From contig NZ_PDKN01000002.1 of the NCBI RefSeq assembly GCF_004116335.1, forward strand, positions 1-64,000: 64,000 nt of DNA, written 5' to 3'. The notes beneath the pieces are model-generated. The model did no database searches. It was not told where the DNA came from and was given only the letters and a program-made list of their open reading frames with translations. Below are positions 1 through 7,801 of the stretch, piece by piece. A program made the translations under genes and the position numbers. How positions within the stretch are numbered: position 1 is the first letter of the stretch; each line of letters begins with the position of its first letter. Source of the DNA: Candidatus Marinarcus aquaticus (GTDB taxonomy: Bacteria; Campylobacterota; Campylobacteria; Campylobacterales; Arcobacteraceae).

Positions 1-162
<162 letters not shown>

Positions 163-172
163 TCATTAAATT

Positions 173-490
173 TTATAAATATGTATTTAATTTCTCTTCA
201 AGAGCAGCTTTTGAGGTTGCTCCAATAATTTGGTCAAGCACTTCGCCATCTTTTACAAAAAGAATAGTAGGAACAGAACGAATACCATATTTCATTGTTA
301 AATCTTGTTCATCTTCCGTGTTGACTTTACAAATTTTTGCTTTCCCTTCGAAATCTTGGGCTAACTGTTCAATAACAGGTGCAATCATTCTACAAGGTCC
401 ACACCAAGGAGCCCAAAAGTCGACGAGAGAAACTCCCTCTTTAATGGTTTGTTCAATTGTATCTTGTGTTAAATCTATATATTTTGCCAT
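173..490 (-). CDS. trxA: Thioredoxin
   Basis: A 105-residue thioredoxin, the usual family length. The redox motif WCGPC is at residues 29-33 and the cis-proline loop SVPT is around 72-75. It reduces disulfides of cytoplasmic proteins and here most likely supplies electrons to the peroxiredoxin encoded 8 bases upstream; it is itself recharged by the thioredoxin reductase that follows. I chose the ATG at 490 because AGGA lies six bases before it; a TTG two codons upstream would lengthen the protein but lacks a suitably spaced ribosome site. No unusual residues are visible. Confidence 0.95.
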   Translation of the reverse strand: MAKYIDLTQDTIEQTIKEGVSLVDFWAPWCGPCRMIAPVIEQLAQDFEGKAKICKVNTEDEQDLTMKYGIRSVPTILFVKDGEVLDQIIGATSKAALEEKLNTYL

Positions 491-498
491 AATCAATC

Positions 499-1095
499 CT
501 ATAATTTGTCTTCATTTTTACCTAAGTATTCAGCCACACCTTCAGTTGAAGCTTTCATGCCTTCATCACCTTTGTTCCATCCTGCTGGACACACTTCACC
601 ATGCTCATTGGTAAAAATCATGGTATCCACCATTCGAATCATCTCATCAATGTTTCTTCCAAGTGGTAAGTCATTGATAACGGCGTGTCTGATTGTTCCA
701 TCTTTGTCAATTAAAAATGATCCTCTAAGAGCAACAGAGTCTGCAAATAATACGTCATAATCTTTTGAAATTTGTTTGCTCAAATCTGCAACCATTGGAA
801 ATTTCACTCGTCCTATTCCCCCATTTTCAACGGGAGTCTCTCTCCATGCAAAGTGTGAGAACTGTGAATCTACAGAACAACCAATAACTTGAATCCCTCG
901 CTCTTCAAAATCTTTGACTCTTTTTGAGAACGCAATGATTTCTGATGGGCATACAAATGTGAAGTCAAGTGGCCAGAAAAATAACACGGCACCTTTTTCA
1001 CTAATATTTTCATATAAATTAAAATCCTCTACAATTTGTCCATCAGCAAGCACTGCTGTTGCTGTAAAATCGGGAGCTTTTTTTGTTACTAACAT
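499..1095 (-). CDS. ahpC: 2-Cys peroxiredoxin (AhpC/Tsa family)
   Basis: A 198-residue typical 2-Cys peroxiredoxin. The peroxidatic cysteine is C49 in FTFVCPSE and the resolving cysteine is C169 in GEVCPAGW. It reduces hydrogen peroxide and organic hydroperoxides in the cytoplasm, forming an intersubunit disulfide that thioredoxin reduces. It is the first gene of a run with trxA and trxB, so a TrxA-dependent cycle is more likely than AhpF. A GGIG motif (92-95) is present, but the C-terminal YF motif linked to overoxidation sensitivity is YL here. The start is ATG 1095 with AAGGA upstream. A TATACT box and a 16-bp perfect inverted repeat lie upstream. Confidence 0.95.
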   Translation of the reverse strand: MLVTKKAPDFTATAVLADGQIVEDFNLYENISEKGAVLFFWPLDFTFVCPSEIIAFSKRVKDFEERGIQVIGCSVDSQFSHFAWRETPVENGGIGRVKFPMVADLSKQISKDYDVLFADSVALRGSFLIDKDGTIRHAVINDLPLGRNIDEMIRMVDTMIFTNEHGEVCPAGWNKGDEGMKASTEGVAEYLGKNEDKL

Positions 1096-1130
1096 TTTTT
1101 TTCCTTAAATAATTTTTTTCTTGTGTTGAA

Positions 1131-1136
1131 AGTATA
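1131..1136 (-). promoter_or_regulatory. Likely -10 box of the peroxiredoxin operon
   Basis: Reading the minus strand, TATACT lies 35 bases before the peroxiredoxin start codon, leaving a leader of roughly 30 bases with the ribosome site AAGGA. No good -35 hexamer is visible at 17-base spacing, which is common for AT-rich Campylobacterota promoters. This is inferred from sequence only. Confidence 0.5.
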
Positions 1137-1166
1137 ACGATTTAAATTTAAATAAATATTAATAAA

Positions 1167-1201
1167 TTTTATTAAAGGATAAAAATTATCCTTTAATAAA
1201 A
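1167..1201. repeat. 16-bp perfect inverted repeat with 3-base loop
   Basis: Bases 1167-1182 and 1186-1201 are exact reverse complements separated by AAA. The core is ATTAAAGGATAA / TTATCCTTTAAT. It lies about 35 bp upstream of the likely -10 box of the peroxiredoxin operon. It could be an operator for a peroxide or redox regulator, or an A/T-rich terminator hairpin for the gene at 1408-1800; the second role is weakened because another hairpin already follows that gene. Confidence 0.6.
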
Positions 1202-1382
1202 GAGTTTTTCAAATGCAATTATTGCTTACACTATTTGTGTACTGCGATTCAATAAGAATAAGATGAAGTGAAGTTTGGGATTAAAAAAGTATAGGAGGTA
1301 TTCTTTTAAATACTTTATATAAAACTTTTTAATTCTATTTTACAATCATTATTAATTAATTGTTAGAGTTATTTATTTTAAG

Positions 1383-1408
1383 ACGCAAGCAGCTATTGCT
1401 GCTTGTGT
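1383..1408 (-). terminator. Hairpin after the NifX-like gene
   Basis: CAAGCAGC (1386-1393) and GCTGCTTG (1398-1405) form a perfect 8-bp stem with a four-base loop, directly after the stop codon of the minus-strand gene at 1408-1800. The downstream T-tract on the minus strand is weak, so termination efficiency is uncertain. Confidence 0.5.
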
Positions 1409-1800
1409 TATATGAATTGCGCTGAAGTCTCTTGCAAAATTTTTCCTACTTCTAAGGAATCACCATTGTATTTCACAATCTTAATACCTTGTGATATAAA
1501 AGAATTTGCAGTATTTTTACACGCTTTTTGTACAACAATATAGTTACACTCTTTTAAAGCTGTCCCCATTTTGTTGTGTTGTGCAATATGCTCTTCATCA
1601 TCATGGTCATGACTACATACATGATCCTCTTGGGCATGATGATGGTCAAGATCTGTTCGTGGATTAGCAATGATGTTTTCTAAATTGAATGATTTGAACA
1701 TCCCTGACCCTGCCAAAGAGTAGATTGCAAACTTTGGTGTGTGTCCTGCATTGCTAAAAAAAGTTAAGTTTTCGTCTTTTACTGGAATTGCTATTTTCAT
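1408..1800 (-). CDS. NifX/NifB-type cofactor-binding domain protein with His-rich insert
   Basis: A 130-residue protein beginning MKIAIPVKDE, with a later segment TALKECNYIVVQ. This matches the dinitrogenase iron-molybdenum cofactor-binding family (PF02579: NifX, NafY, and many small proteins in organisms that do not fix nitrogen). Between the two halves, at about residues 52-76, is a histidine- and acid-rich insert (DHHH, HDHDDEEH) that could bind metal. No nif genes lie nearby, so a role in nitrogenase assembly is not supported. The neighbours are a redox operon downstream and a histidine kinase on the other strand. The fold call is good; the function is unknown. Confidence 0.75.
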   Translation of the reverse strand: MKIAIPVKDENLTFFSNAGHTPKFAIYSLAGSGMFKSFNLENIIANPRTDLDHHHAQEDHVCSHDHDDEEHIAQHNKMGTALKECNYIVVQKACKNTANSFISQGIKIVKYNGDSLEVGKILQETSAQFI

Positions 1801-1977
1801 GTGTAAACCTTTATAAATTATAATCGTAGATTATACCACGATTTAAGTTTAATTATACAATTTCTACTTGAGTTAGCCTTTAATTTAGAGTCAAATATAA
1901 AAAAAGAATTTTATCAATAGATAATTTTTTATATAAGATGTCATTATACTAAAACATTTTTTGAAGTAGAAATAGTG

Positions 1978-1983
1978 TATAAT
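1978..1983 (+). promoter_or_regulatory. TATAAT box immediately before the orphan kinase
   Basis: A perfect TATAAT ends only five bases before the ATG at 1989. If it is the -10 element, transcription would begin at or within a base or two of the start codon, giving a leaderless message. No Shine-Dalgarno sequence is visible before this ATG. Inference only. Confidence 0.35.
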
Positions 1984-1988
1984 TAAGC

Positions 1989-3761
1989 ATGACTGAGAAA
2001 AGAAAAAATATTAATTATCTTTTATATACTATTATTATAACACTGATAGTTTTTTCATTATTTGCATTTAAAGAATTGCTTGGAAGCATTGAAAATATTG
2101 AAGAGGATATTTTCCAAACGCAAGCACACACCAATGAAAAAAATATGCAATCTTTGATGTCGGATAAACAAAATTCGACACTCTCTATTGCATTGGTACT
2201 TTCACAAGACAGAAGTGTTCAGAACTTCTTACTCAACGGTGAGGGTGTGAAAGTACAAATGGAACAACTCTCGCAATTATTAAAAGAAAAAACCCATTAT
2301 CGCTCTACATGGATTCATATTATTGACAAAAATGGCACCAGTCTGTATCGAAGTTGGACGAAAAAAGCGGGTGATAATGTGCTTAATGTACGAAAAGATT
2401 TACAAAGAATGCATCAAAACCCCAAAATCATGAATACGATCAGTACGGGTATTTTTGACATGACGTTTAAATCGATGGTGCCTATTTTTAAAAATGAAAC
2501 GTTTATTGGCAGTGTGGAAGTCATTACCAAATTTAATTCCATTACAAAAAAAATCCAAGCAGATGGCATTGAACCGATTATCTTAGTGGATAAAACCTAT
2601 AAAAATCAACTGAAAAAACCCTATACAAAACTCTTTATTGATGATTATTATGTGGCCAATATCAATGTAAACTCAAAAATTGTTGATTATGTACGTCAAA
2701 AAGGGGTGGAACGTTTCTGGGCTAAAAACAGTTATGAGACCATGGATGGTTATTTTGTTTCGTATTATCACATTAAAGATATTGATGGAAAACTCATGGC
2801 CACAACGGTTTTTTTCTCTCCTTTACACGAAGTACAAACTGGACACTTGGACTACTTTAAAAATATCGCTTTAGTGCTATCTTTCAGTGCTATTGTTGGG
2901 TTTGTTTTAAGTATGGTTTTGATTTACAACTATTTAAAACGGCAAGAACAGGTGAACTTGAACAGTGTATTACGTACGTATAATCAAAAGTTGAAATCTA
3001 AAATAAAAAAAGAGATTGAAAACAGCCGTAAAAAAGATATCATCGTTGCACAACAAAGCAGACTTGTGGCTTTAGGTGAAATGATTGGAAATATTGCGCA
3101 TCAGTGGCGACAACCACTCAGTGCCATTTCGACTGCAACAAGTGGTTTACAAATCAAATATGAGTTTGGAAATTTAAATAAAGAGGAGTTTTTGGAGTTG
3201 ACCAATGGTATCATGCACAACACCAAATTTCTTTCAGATACCATTGAAGATTTCAGAACCTTTTTCCAAAAAGATAAAGAACAGGTCAACTTCAGTCTCT
3301 CTACTCTTGTATTTGAAACATACAATATTATTAAAGCACTTTATAACACACAACACATTGATGTCTTTTTTGATTTGGATGAATCCATCATGTACAGAGG
3401 TTATAAAAGTGAGCTTTCACAAGTGCTTTTAAATCTTTTTAATAACTCAAAAGATGCACTTGCACAAGTCAGTAATGAGAACAAAATGGTTTATATTAAA
3501 ACCTATGAGACCAAAGAAGCACTCTTTTTAGAGTTTCATGACAGTGGGGGTGGTGTTGATGAACAGTATAATGAAAAAATCTTCGATCCATACTTTACAA
3601 CCAAACATCAAAGTAATGGTACAGGAATAGGACTTTATATGAGTAAAGAGATTATTTCAAAACACTTTGACGGAGATATTTCGAACCAAAATGCTCACTT
3701 TGTTGTGGATGGAAAAGAGTATTTTGGTGCTAATTTTGTGATTGTACTTCCTAAAGTTTAA
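1989..3761 (+). CDS. Orphan sensor histidine kinase with periplasmic Cache-type sensor
   Basis: A 590-residue membrane histidine kinase. A transmembrane helix lies near residues 9-28, a periplasmic double-Cache-like sensor covers roughly 30-285, and a second helix lies around 295-315. A short coiled coil leads to the H-box NIAHQWRQPL with phospho-accepting H371. The ATPase domain has the N-box NLFNNSKDAL (N485), the G1 box DSGGGVD and the G2 box GTGIGLYMSKE. The H-box style is typical of Campylobacterota kinases. No response regulator gene adjoins it, so it is an orphan. Its sensor aligns by eye with the kinase-less protein at 57943-58836. A TATAAT sits directly before the start. Confidence 0.93.
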   Translation: MTEKRKNINYLLYTIIITLIVFSLFAFKELLGSIENIEEDIFQTQAHTNEKNMQSLMSDKQNSTLSIALVLSQDRSVQNFLLNGEGVKVQMEQLSQLLKEKTHYRSTWIHIIDKNGTSLYRSWTKKAGDNVLNVRKDLQRMHQNPKIMNTISTGIFDMTFKSMVPIFKNETFIGSVEVITKFNSITKKIQADGIEPIILVDKTYKNQLKKPYTKLFIDDYYVANINVNSKIVDYVRQKGVERFWAKNSYETMDGYFVSYYHIKDIDGKLMATTVFFSPLHEVQTGHLDYFKNIALVLSFSAIVGFVLSMVLIYNYLKRQEQVNLNSVLRTYNQKLKSKIKKEIENSRKKDIIVAQQSRLVALGEMIGNIAHQWRQPLSAISTATSGLQIKYEFGNLNKEEFLELTNGIMHNTKFLSDTIEDFRTFFQKDKEQVNFSLSTLVFETYNIIKALYNTQHIDVFFDLDESIMYRGYKSELSQVLLNLFNNSKDALAQVSNENKMVYIKTYETKEALFLEFHDSGGGVDEQYNEKIFDPYFTTKHQSNGTGIGLYMSKEIISKHFDGDISNQNAHFVVDGKEYFGANFVIVLPKV

Positions 3762-3799
3762 CATCAACTAGTCAAAATAAGATAAAGGATAAAGATAGC

Positions 3800-4135
3800 A
3801 TGAAACAATTTATTCTTTTCATGGTATTATATAATATTGGATTGGCTTCAAACTATGCCGGTTTACTCTTTGATGGTAATTGTGTGACCTGTCATCACAA
3901 AACCAAAGCTATTTCAGCACCTTCAATCAAAGAGGTCAAAGAGAATTATTTAAGAGCATTTCCAAACAAAGATGATTTTGTGTTGTATATGTCCAATTGG
4001 GTTCATGCGCCTAATGAAGAGACCTCTATCATGCAAAATGCCATTTTAAAGTATGGTTTAATGCCGATGTTATCGTATGACAAAAAAACACTTGAAGAGA
4101 TCAGTGCTTATATTTATGATATGAAGTTTGATTAA
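3800..4135 (+). CDS. Small periplasmic c-type cytochrome
   Basis: A 111-residue protein with a signal peptide of about 16 residues (cleavage near LAS-NYA) and one haem-binding CVTCH at residues 28-32. A methionine-containing segment near residue 97 (LMPML) could supply the sixth haem ligand. It is probably an electron carrier or haem-based partner in the periplasm. It starts 38 bases after the orphan kinase on the same strand and could be co-transcribed with it, but the substrate and redox partner are unknown. Confidence 0.85.
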   Translation: MKQFILFMVLYNIGLASNYAGLLFDGNCVTCHHKTKAISAPSIKEVKENYLRAFPNKDDFVLYMSNWVHAPNEETSIMQNAILKYGLMPMLSYDKKTLEEISAYIYDMKFD

Positions 4136-4150
4136 AACAAAGGAGTTCGT

Positions 4151-4861
4151 ATGAAGTGGCTTTTTAACTCTCCCATTGCACACAGAGGATTGCATACAAA
4201 AAATGTGTGTGAGAACTCTTTAAATGCTTTTGCTCAAGCCATAGAGCATAGTTATGGTATTGAACTGGATGTTCAACTCACTCAAGATGGTAAAGTGGTG
4301 GTGTTTCATGATTTGAATACTTTTCGTTTAACCAATAAAGATTTGGAAGTTGACAAAACAGAGTACGCAGAGTTAAAAATACTCTCATTGGGAAACAATC
4401 AAGAACATATTCCATTGCTTAAAGAGGTTTTGGATTTGGTTCAAGGAAAAGTCCCTTTATTAATAGAGTTAAAAGTGTTTGAGTATAACGGTGAACTTGA
4501 AAAGGCAGTCTCTAAATTGCTTGATAAATATCATGGCGAGTATGCTGTGTGTTCATTTAACCATCAAAGTTTAAAATGGTTTAAAAACCACTCACCGCAG
4601 ATACCAAGAGGTCTGCTTTTTGGGGAAGAGAGAAAGAAGGTATCGTTGCGTGATTTTTTTAACTTTATCTATTATTTTGATGCCACAAAACCCAATTTTA
4701 TATCGTTGAATAAATCATTACTGAAAAGTAAGATTGTACGTTTTTGCACGATGATTAAAATGCCTATAATTATTTGGACAGTCAACAGTGCCCAAGAGCA
4801 AAAAAAGGCTTTAAAAAAAGCCAATGCGGTTATTTTTGAAGGTTTTATGCCTTCAAATTAA
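4151..4861 (+). CDS. Glycerophosphodiester phosphodiesterase
   Basis: A 236-residue cytoplasmic GDPD family enzyme with no signal peptide. The family hallmarks are at the N-terminus: AHRG (11-14), then EN, ELDVQLTQDG and FHDLNTFRLT, which contain the metal and catalytic histidine residues. A later IELK motif supplies another metal ligand. It hydrolyses glycerophosphodiesters to glycerol-3-phosphate plus an alcohol, feeding phospholipid recycling. It is preceded by the ribosome site AAAGGAG and converges with the DUF89 gene; the two stop codons share the tetranucleotide TTAA at 4858-4861. The exact substrate is not predictable. Confidence 0.92.
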   Translation: MKWLFNSPIAHRGLHTKNVCENSLNAFAQAIEHSYGIELDVQLTQDGKVVVFHDLNTFRLTNKDLEVDKTEYAELKILSLGNNQEHIPLLKEVLDLVQGKVPLLIELKVFEYNGELEKAVSKLLDKYHGEYAVCSFNHQSLKWFKNHSPQIPRGLLFGEERKKVSLRDFFNFIYYFDATKPNFISLNKSLLKSKIVRFCTMIKMPIIIWTVNSAQEQKKALKKANAVIFEGFMPSN

Positions 4862-5733
4862 CCCTGTTTTAGAATAATATCTCCCACATTTTTTGAAATG
4901 GCATTGGCCACGACATTGCATTTGACTTTAAATAAAAAGAAGACGCGTTTGTCTTTTTGTGACTCTAAACATTCAAAATTTCCCATCCCTTTTGAGATAA
5001 TGACATCGGCTTTTTCAAACATATGTCTGAATGTCGTGGTAGCTCTTTGAAGCTCTAAACCTGGGGTATCGACTCCTGTACTGACAACATTTGCAAATTT
5101 ATCAATGCCAATTTGAAAAGCCTCTTTGGTGGTGATGTCATTGATGATGGGTTTCCCACGTGTGGCATAGGTTATTTTTTTCTCTGGATACATCCGTGTG
5201 ATGATTTTTATAAGAATTTTATCAAATACATTTTCACCTGCATTGTCTGCGAGTATGAGAATATTGTTTTTGGTTTCAATTTGTTTGGCCAATTTTGCAT
5301 AGTCGTTAATTGCAAAGTTGGTATGAAATACTTTGTTGATCTCTTGCTCTAAACTGAACTGCTCTTTGGCTCCAAAGTCAATTACATTTCCAGCCACAGA
5401 GGCTTTAATAGCAGTAAAGAGTTTGTCATCTTCTTGTCGTATTTTTTTTTCAATAAAAGGCACAAATGTCAGTGCATTTTCAATAGAGGCTTGTTTGATG
5501 GACTCAAGTGGATCTGCGCAGTTTGTTTTTTGTGCCAAATATTCATATACATCACGTGCCACGTAGGGAGGTGTGTGCTCAAACGAAAAACTTTTTGAAC
5601 GTTTTTCAACCTCTTTTTGAATCTCTAAAGCCTCTTTTTCATCGAGTTGTAAATGGTCAATGGCTTTGTCAATTTGCCCTACAATACAGTGTACACAATC
5701 ATTTGTAATATTCATATATTTTATAAACCTCAT
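4858..5733 (-). CDS. DUF89 / ARMT1-like metal-dependent phosphatase family protein
   Basis: A 291-residue protein of the DUF89 family (damage-control phosphatase fold, also called ARMT1-like; the bacterial and archaeal branch resembles AF1104). Evidence is the N-terminal cysteine pair in CVHC, the metal-site segment ADNAGENVFDKILI and the later segment ISKGMGNFECL. Family members dephosphorylate damaged sugar-phosphate metabolites with a divalent metal; the substrate here is unknown. The ATG at 5733 is used; an in-frame ATG at 5715 just before NITNDC is an alternative start. It converges with the phosphodiesterase gene with overlapping stops. Confidence 0.8.
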   Translation of the reverse strand: MRFIKYMNITNDCVHCIVGQIDKAIDHLQLDEKEALEIQKEVEKRSKSFSFEHTPPYVARDVYEYLAQKTNCADPLESIKQASIENALTFVPFIEKKIRQEDDKLFTAIKASVAGNVIDFGAKEQFSLEQEINKVFHTNFAINDYAKLAKQIETKNNILILADNAGENVFDKILIKIITRMYPEKKITYATRGKPIINDITTKEAFQIGIDKFANVVSTGVDTPGLELQRATTTFRHMFEKADVIISKGMGNFECLESQKDKRVFFLFKVKCNVVANAISKNVGDIILKQG

Positions 5734-5896
5734 AAGTTTTTGGTCTGCTATTATCGTTTTTTCTTACTTATTAAAGCATAAAAAAATAGAACATTTATCG
5801 ATATTTTTGTAAAATTCCAAACGCTTATGAGGTTTGTCATCTTTTTATCATTTGACTTTTATACAATCACAACGATTTTTTGTAGAGGAAGAGATT

Positions 5897-7198
5897 TTGG
5901 GTTATTTTAAACTGAAAAAACACAACACGAATGTCAAAACAGAGTTTGCAGCAGGCTTTACTACTTTTTTAACCATGTTGTATATCGTACCAGTGAATGG
6001 GTTTATTCTTTCAGATGCTGGTTTGCCAATGGATGCTGTTGTTACTGCGACGGCTTTGATTACTATTTTAGCAACTTTGTTTAGTGGGCTTTGGTCCAAT
6101 ACGCCTATTGCTATGAGTGTGGGAATGGGATTAAATGCTTATTTCTCTTACGGATTGGTTCTTGGAATGAAAATTCCATGGCAAACGGCTTTAGGGATTG
6201 TCTTTTTATCGGGGATTATTTTTGTGATTTTGTCATTTACAAACTTTCGTGTTTGGATTATGACGTCAATTCCACTGAATTTACGCCGAGCAATCAGTGC
6301 GGGTATTGGTACCTTTATTGCGTTTATTGGTTTAAAACAGATGGGTATGATTGTTGGCAGTGATGCCACACTGGTTAAATTGGGTGATTTTTCAAACCCT
6401 AATGTGATTTTAGGTTTGATTGGTTTGGTATTGGCTTTCTTTTTTTACGCACATAAAATCAGAGGGGCATTTATTTTCTCCATTGCAATCACCTCTGGCA
6501 TTGCGTGGGCTTTTGGAATAGGCTCTTTGCCTAAAGAGTTCATCTCAGTACCTGCATCAATTTCACCTATCTTTTTGCAACTTGATATTGTAAGTGCACT
6601 TTCCCTCTCTCTTTTGCCCATCATCGTAACTTTTTTAATTACGGATATGTTTGATACCTTAGGAACATTAACAGGTGTTGGAGCACGGGCTAACTTGTTT
6701 CAAGAAGAGAACAATAAAGAGGATAAAAGTCTTCAAAAAACACTTGAAGCCGATGCCATTTCAACCGTTGGAGGAAGTCTGCTTGGGGTTTCAACGACCA
6801 CAAGTTTTATTGAAAGTGCCAGTGGCGTTGAAGCGGGTGGTCGAACAGGATTAACGGCTGTGTTTACTGCACTGTTTTTTGTAACAACGCTGTTTATGTT
6901 GCCTATTTTTAAATCCATTCCTTCTAATGCCATTTACCCAGTACTCGTGGTGGTTGGAGTATTGATGTTTACTGAACTTGGAAAAATCAATTTTAAAAAA
7001 ATGGATTTTGCAACGAGTGCAGGTACATTTTTTATTGTGTTATTGATGCCTTTGACCTTTTCAATCACCAATGGTATAGCAGCAGGTTTTGTTATCTATA
7101 CGTTTATCAAAGTGGCCAAAAAAGAGTATGAAGATTTAAATATCGGTATTCTTTTAATCACTTTAATCAGTTTTTTAGTTTTTATATTACAAGGATAG
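5897..7198 (+). CDS. Purine permease, AzgA-type NCS2 transporter
   Basis: A roughly 433-residue, multi-pass inner-membrane permease of the nucleobase-cation symporter 2 group, AzgA branch (PbuG/PbuO-like), which imports adenine, guanine or hypoxanthine with protons. Evidence is the N-terminal pattern FKLKKHNT..KTEFAAGFTTFLTM, the SVGMGLNAYF motif, the acidic TDMFDTLGTL segment and STTTSFIESASG. I set the start at TTG 5897, because AGAGGA lies 7 bases upstream and family members begin at this point; an upstream TTG at 5834 would add 21 unrelated residues without a usable ribosome site. It is followed after 7 bases by a purine phosphoribosyltransferase. Confidence 0.9.
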   Translation: MGYFKLKKHNTNVKTEFAAGFTTFLTMLYIVPVNGFILSDAGLPMDAVVTATALITILATLFSGLWSNTPIAMSVGMGLNAYFSYGLVLGMKIPWQTALGIVFLSGIIFVILSFTNFRVWIMTSIPLNLRRAISAGIGTFIAFIGLKQMGMIVGSDATLVKLGDFSNPNVILGLIGLVLAFFFYAHKIRGAFIFSIAITSGIAWAFGIGSLPKEFISVPASISPIFLQLDIVSALSLSLLPIIVTFLITDMFDTLGTLTGVGARANLFQEENNKEDKSLQKTLEADAISTVGGSLLGVSTTTSFIESASGVEAGGRTGLTAVFTALFFVTTLFMLPIFKSIPSNAIYPVLVVVGVLMFTELGKINFKKMDFATSAGTFFIVLLMPLTFSITNGIAAGFVIYTFIKVAKKEYEDLNIGILLITLISFLVFILQG

Positions 7199-7205
7199 AT
7201 TTTAT

Positions 7206-7649
7206 ATGGAAAAATATTATTACGGATACAACGAGTTTTTGGAAGATACGAAAGTATTAATCAATAAGGTCAAACCTTATGGTGCAGATGTGCTTTTGGG
7301 TATCTCCAGAGGAGGCTTAACGCTTTCACACTTTATGGGGCAAGCATTGGATAATCGAAATGTGTTTACTCTTAATTCGATTCATTACAATAAAACAGAA
7401 AAGTTGGATACGTTTGATATATTTAATATCCCTGATTTAAGTAAAGCCAAAAAAGTGTTGATTTTAGATGATATTATCGATACAGGTGAAACCATGGTAG
7501 AAATTTTAAAAATACTCAATGAAAAATTTCCTCATGTTGAGTTTAAATTGGCCACACTTTTTTATAAAAAAACGGCCTTGATTTCCCCAGATTTTACGGT
7601 TAAAGAGGCACCTGCTTGGATTGATTTTCTTTGGGAAGTCGATATTTAA
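7206..7649 (+). CDS. Purine phosphoribosyltransferase (Gpt/Hpt-like)
   Basis: A 147-residue type I phosphoribosyltransferase. The PRPP-binding motif is VLILDDIIDTGET near residues 88-100, and the C-terminal segment APAWIDFLWEVD resembles the purine-binding end of xanthine-guanine phosphoribosyltransferase. The early GISRGG loop is also family-typical. It converts a purine base and PRPP to the nucleotide. It lies 7 bases after the purine permease, so the pair is an uptake-and-salvage unit. Whether it prefers guanine, xanthine or hypoxanthine cannot be read from the sequence. Confidence 0.88.
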   Translation: MEKYYYGYNEFLEDTKVLINKVKPYGADVLLGISRGGLTLSHFMGQALDNRNVFTLNSIHYNKTEKLDTFDIFNIPDLSKAKKVLILDDIIDTGETMVEILKILNEKFPHVEFKLATLFYKKTALISPDFTVKEAPAWIDFLWEVDI

Positions 7650-7717
7650 TCTTTTAAAAGTATATTATTGTTACAAATTCGAAGTTTCGTAAAAATTAAA
7701 TAATATATAAAGATATT

Positions 7718-7739
7718 TTTTCACCCTAAAGGGTGAAAA
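7718..7739 (+). terminator. Hairpin between purine operon and receptor gene
   Basis: TTTTCACCC (7718-7726) and GGGTGAAAA (7731-7739) form a perfect 9-bp stem with a TAAA loop, 68 bases after the phosphoribosyltransferase stop. The stem's own 3' side is A-rich and no long T-run follows, so it may be a weak terminator or an RNA or protein recognition element for the receptor operon that starts 62 bases later. Confidence 0.45.
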
Positions 7740-7801
7740 TGTAACTTTCTTTTGTTAAAATGATAACGTTTTTAAAATAATTTAATTCATATAGGTTTTT
7801 A

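Larger units (their letters stand above)
1096..1407. other. 312-bp intergenic region with regulatory repeats
   Basis: No convincing gene is present. The region holds the probable -10 box of the peroxiredoxin operon, a 16-bp perfect inverted repeat (1167-1201) and, at its far end, the hairpin that follows the NifX-like gene (1383-1408). The part between about 1202 and 1382 is AT-rich without further structure that I can support. Both flanking genes run on the minus strand, so the region separates two transcription units. Confidence 0.6.

Noticed and set aside
318-1108. Open frames antisense to thioredoxin and peroxiredoxin
   Set aside because: They mirror strongly conserved genes on the other strand, lack ribosome sites and have no recognisable domain.
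1408-1800. Nitrogen-fixation gene
   Set aside because: The fold is NifX-like, but no nif genes are in the window and the family is common outside diazotrophs.
5834-5896. Upstream TTG start of the purine permease
   Set aside because: The added 21 residues are not family-like, and GG at 5831 is too close to serve as ribosome site.
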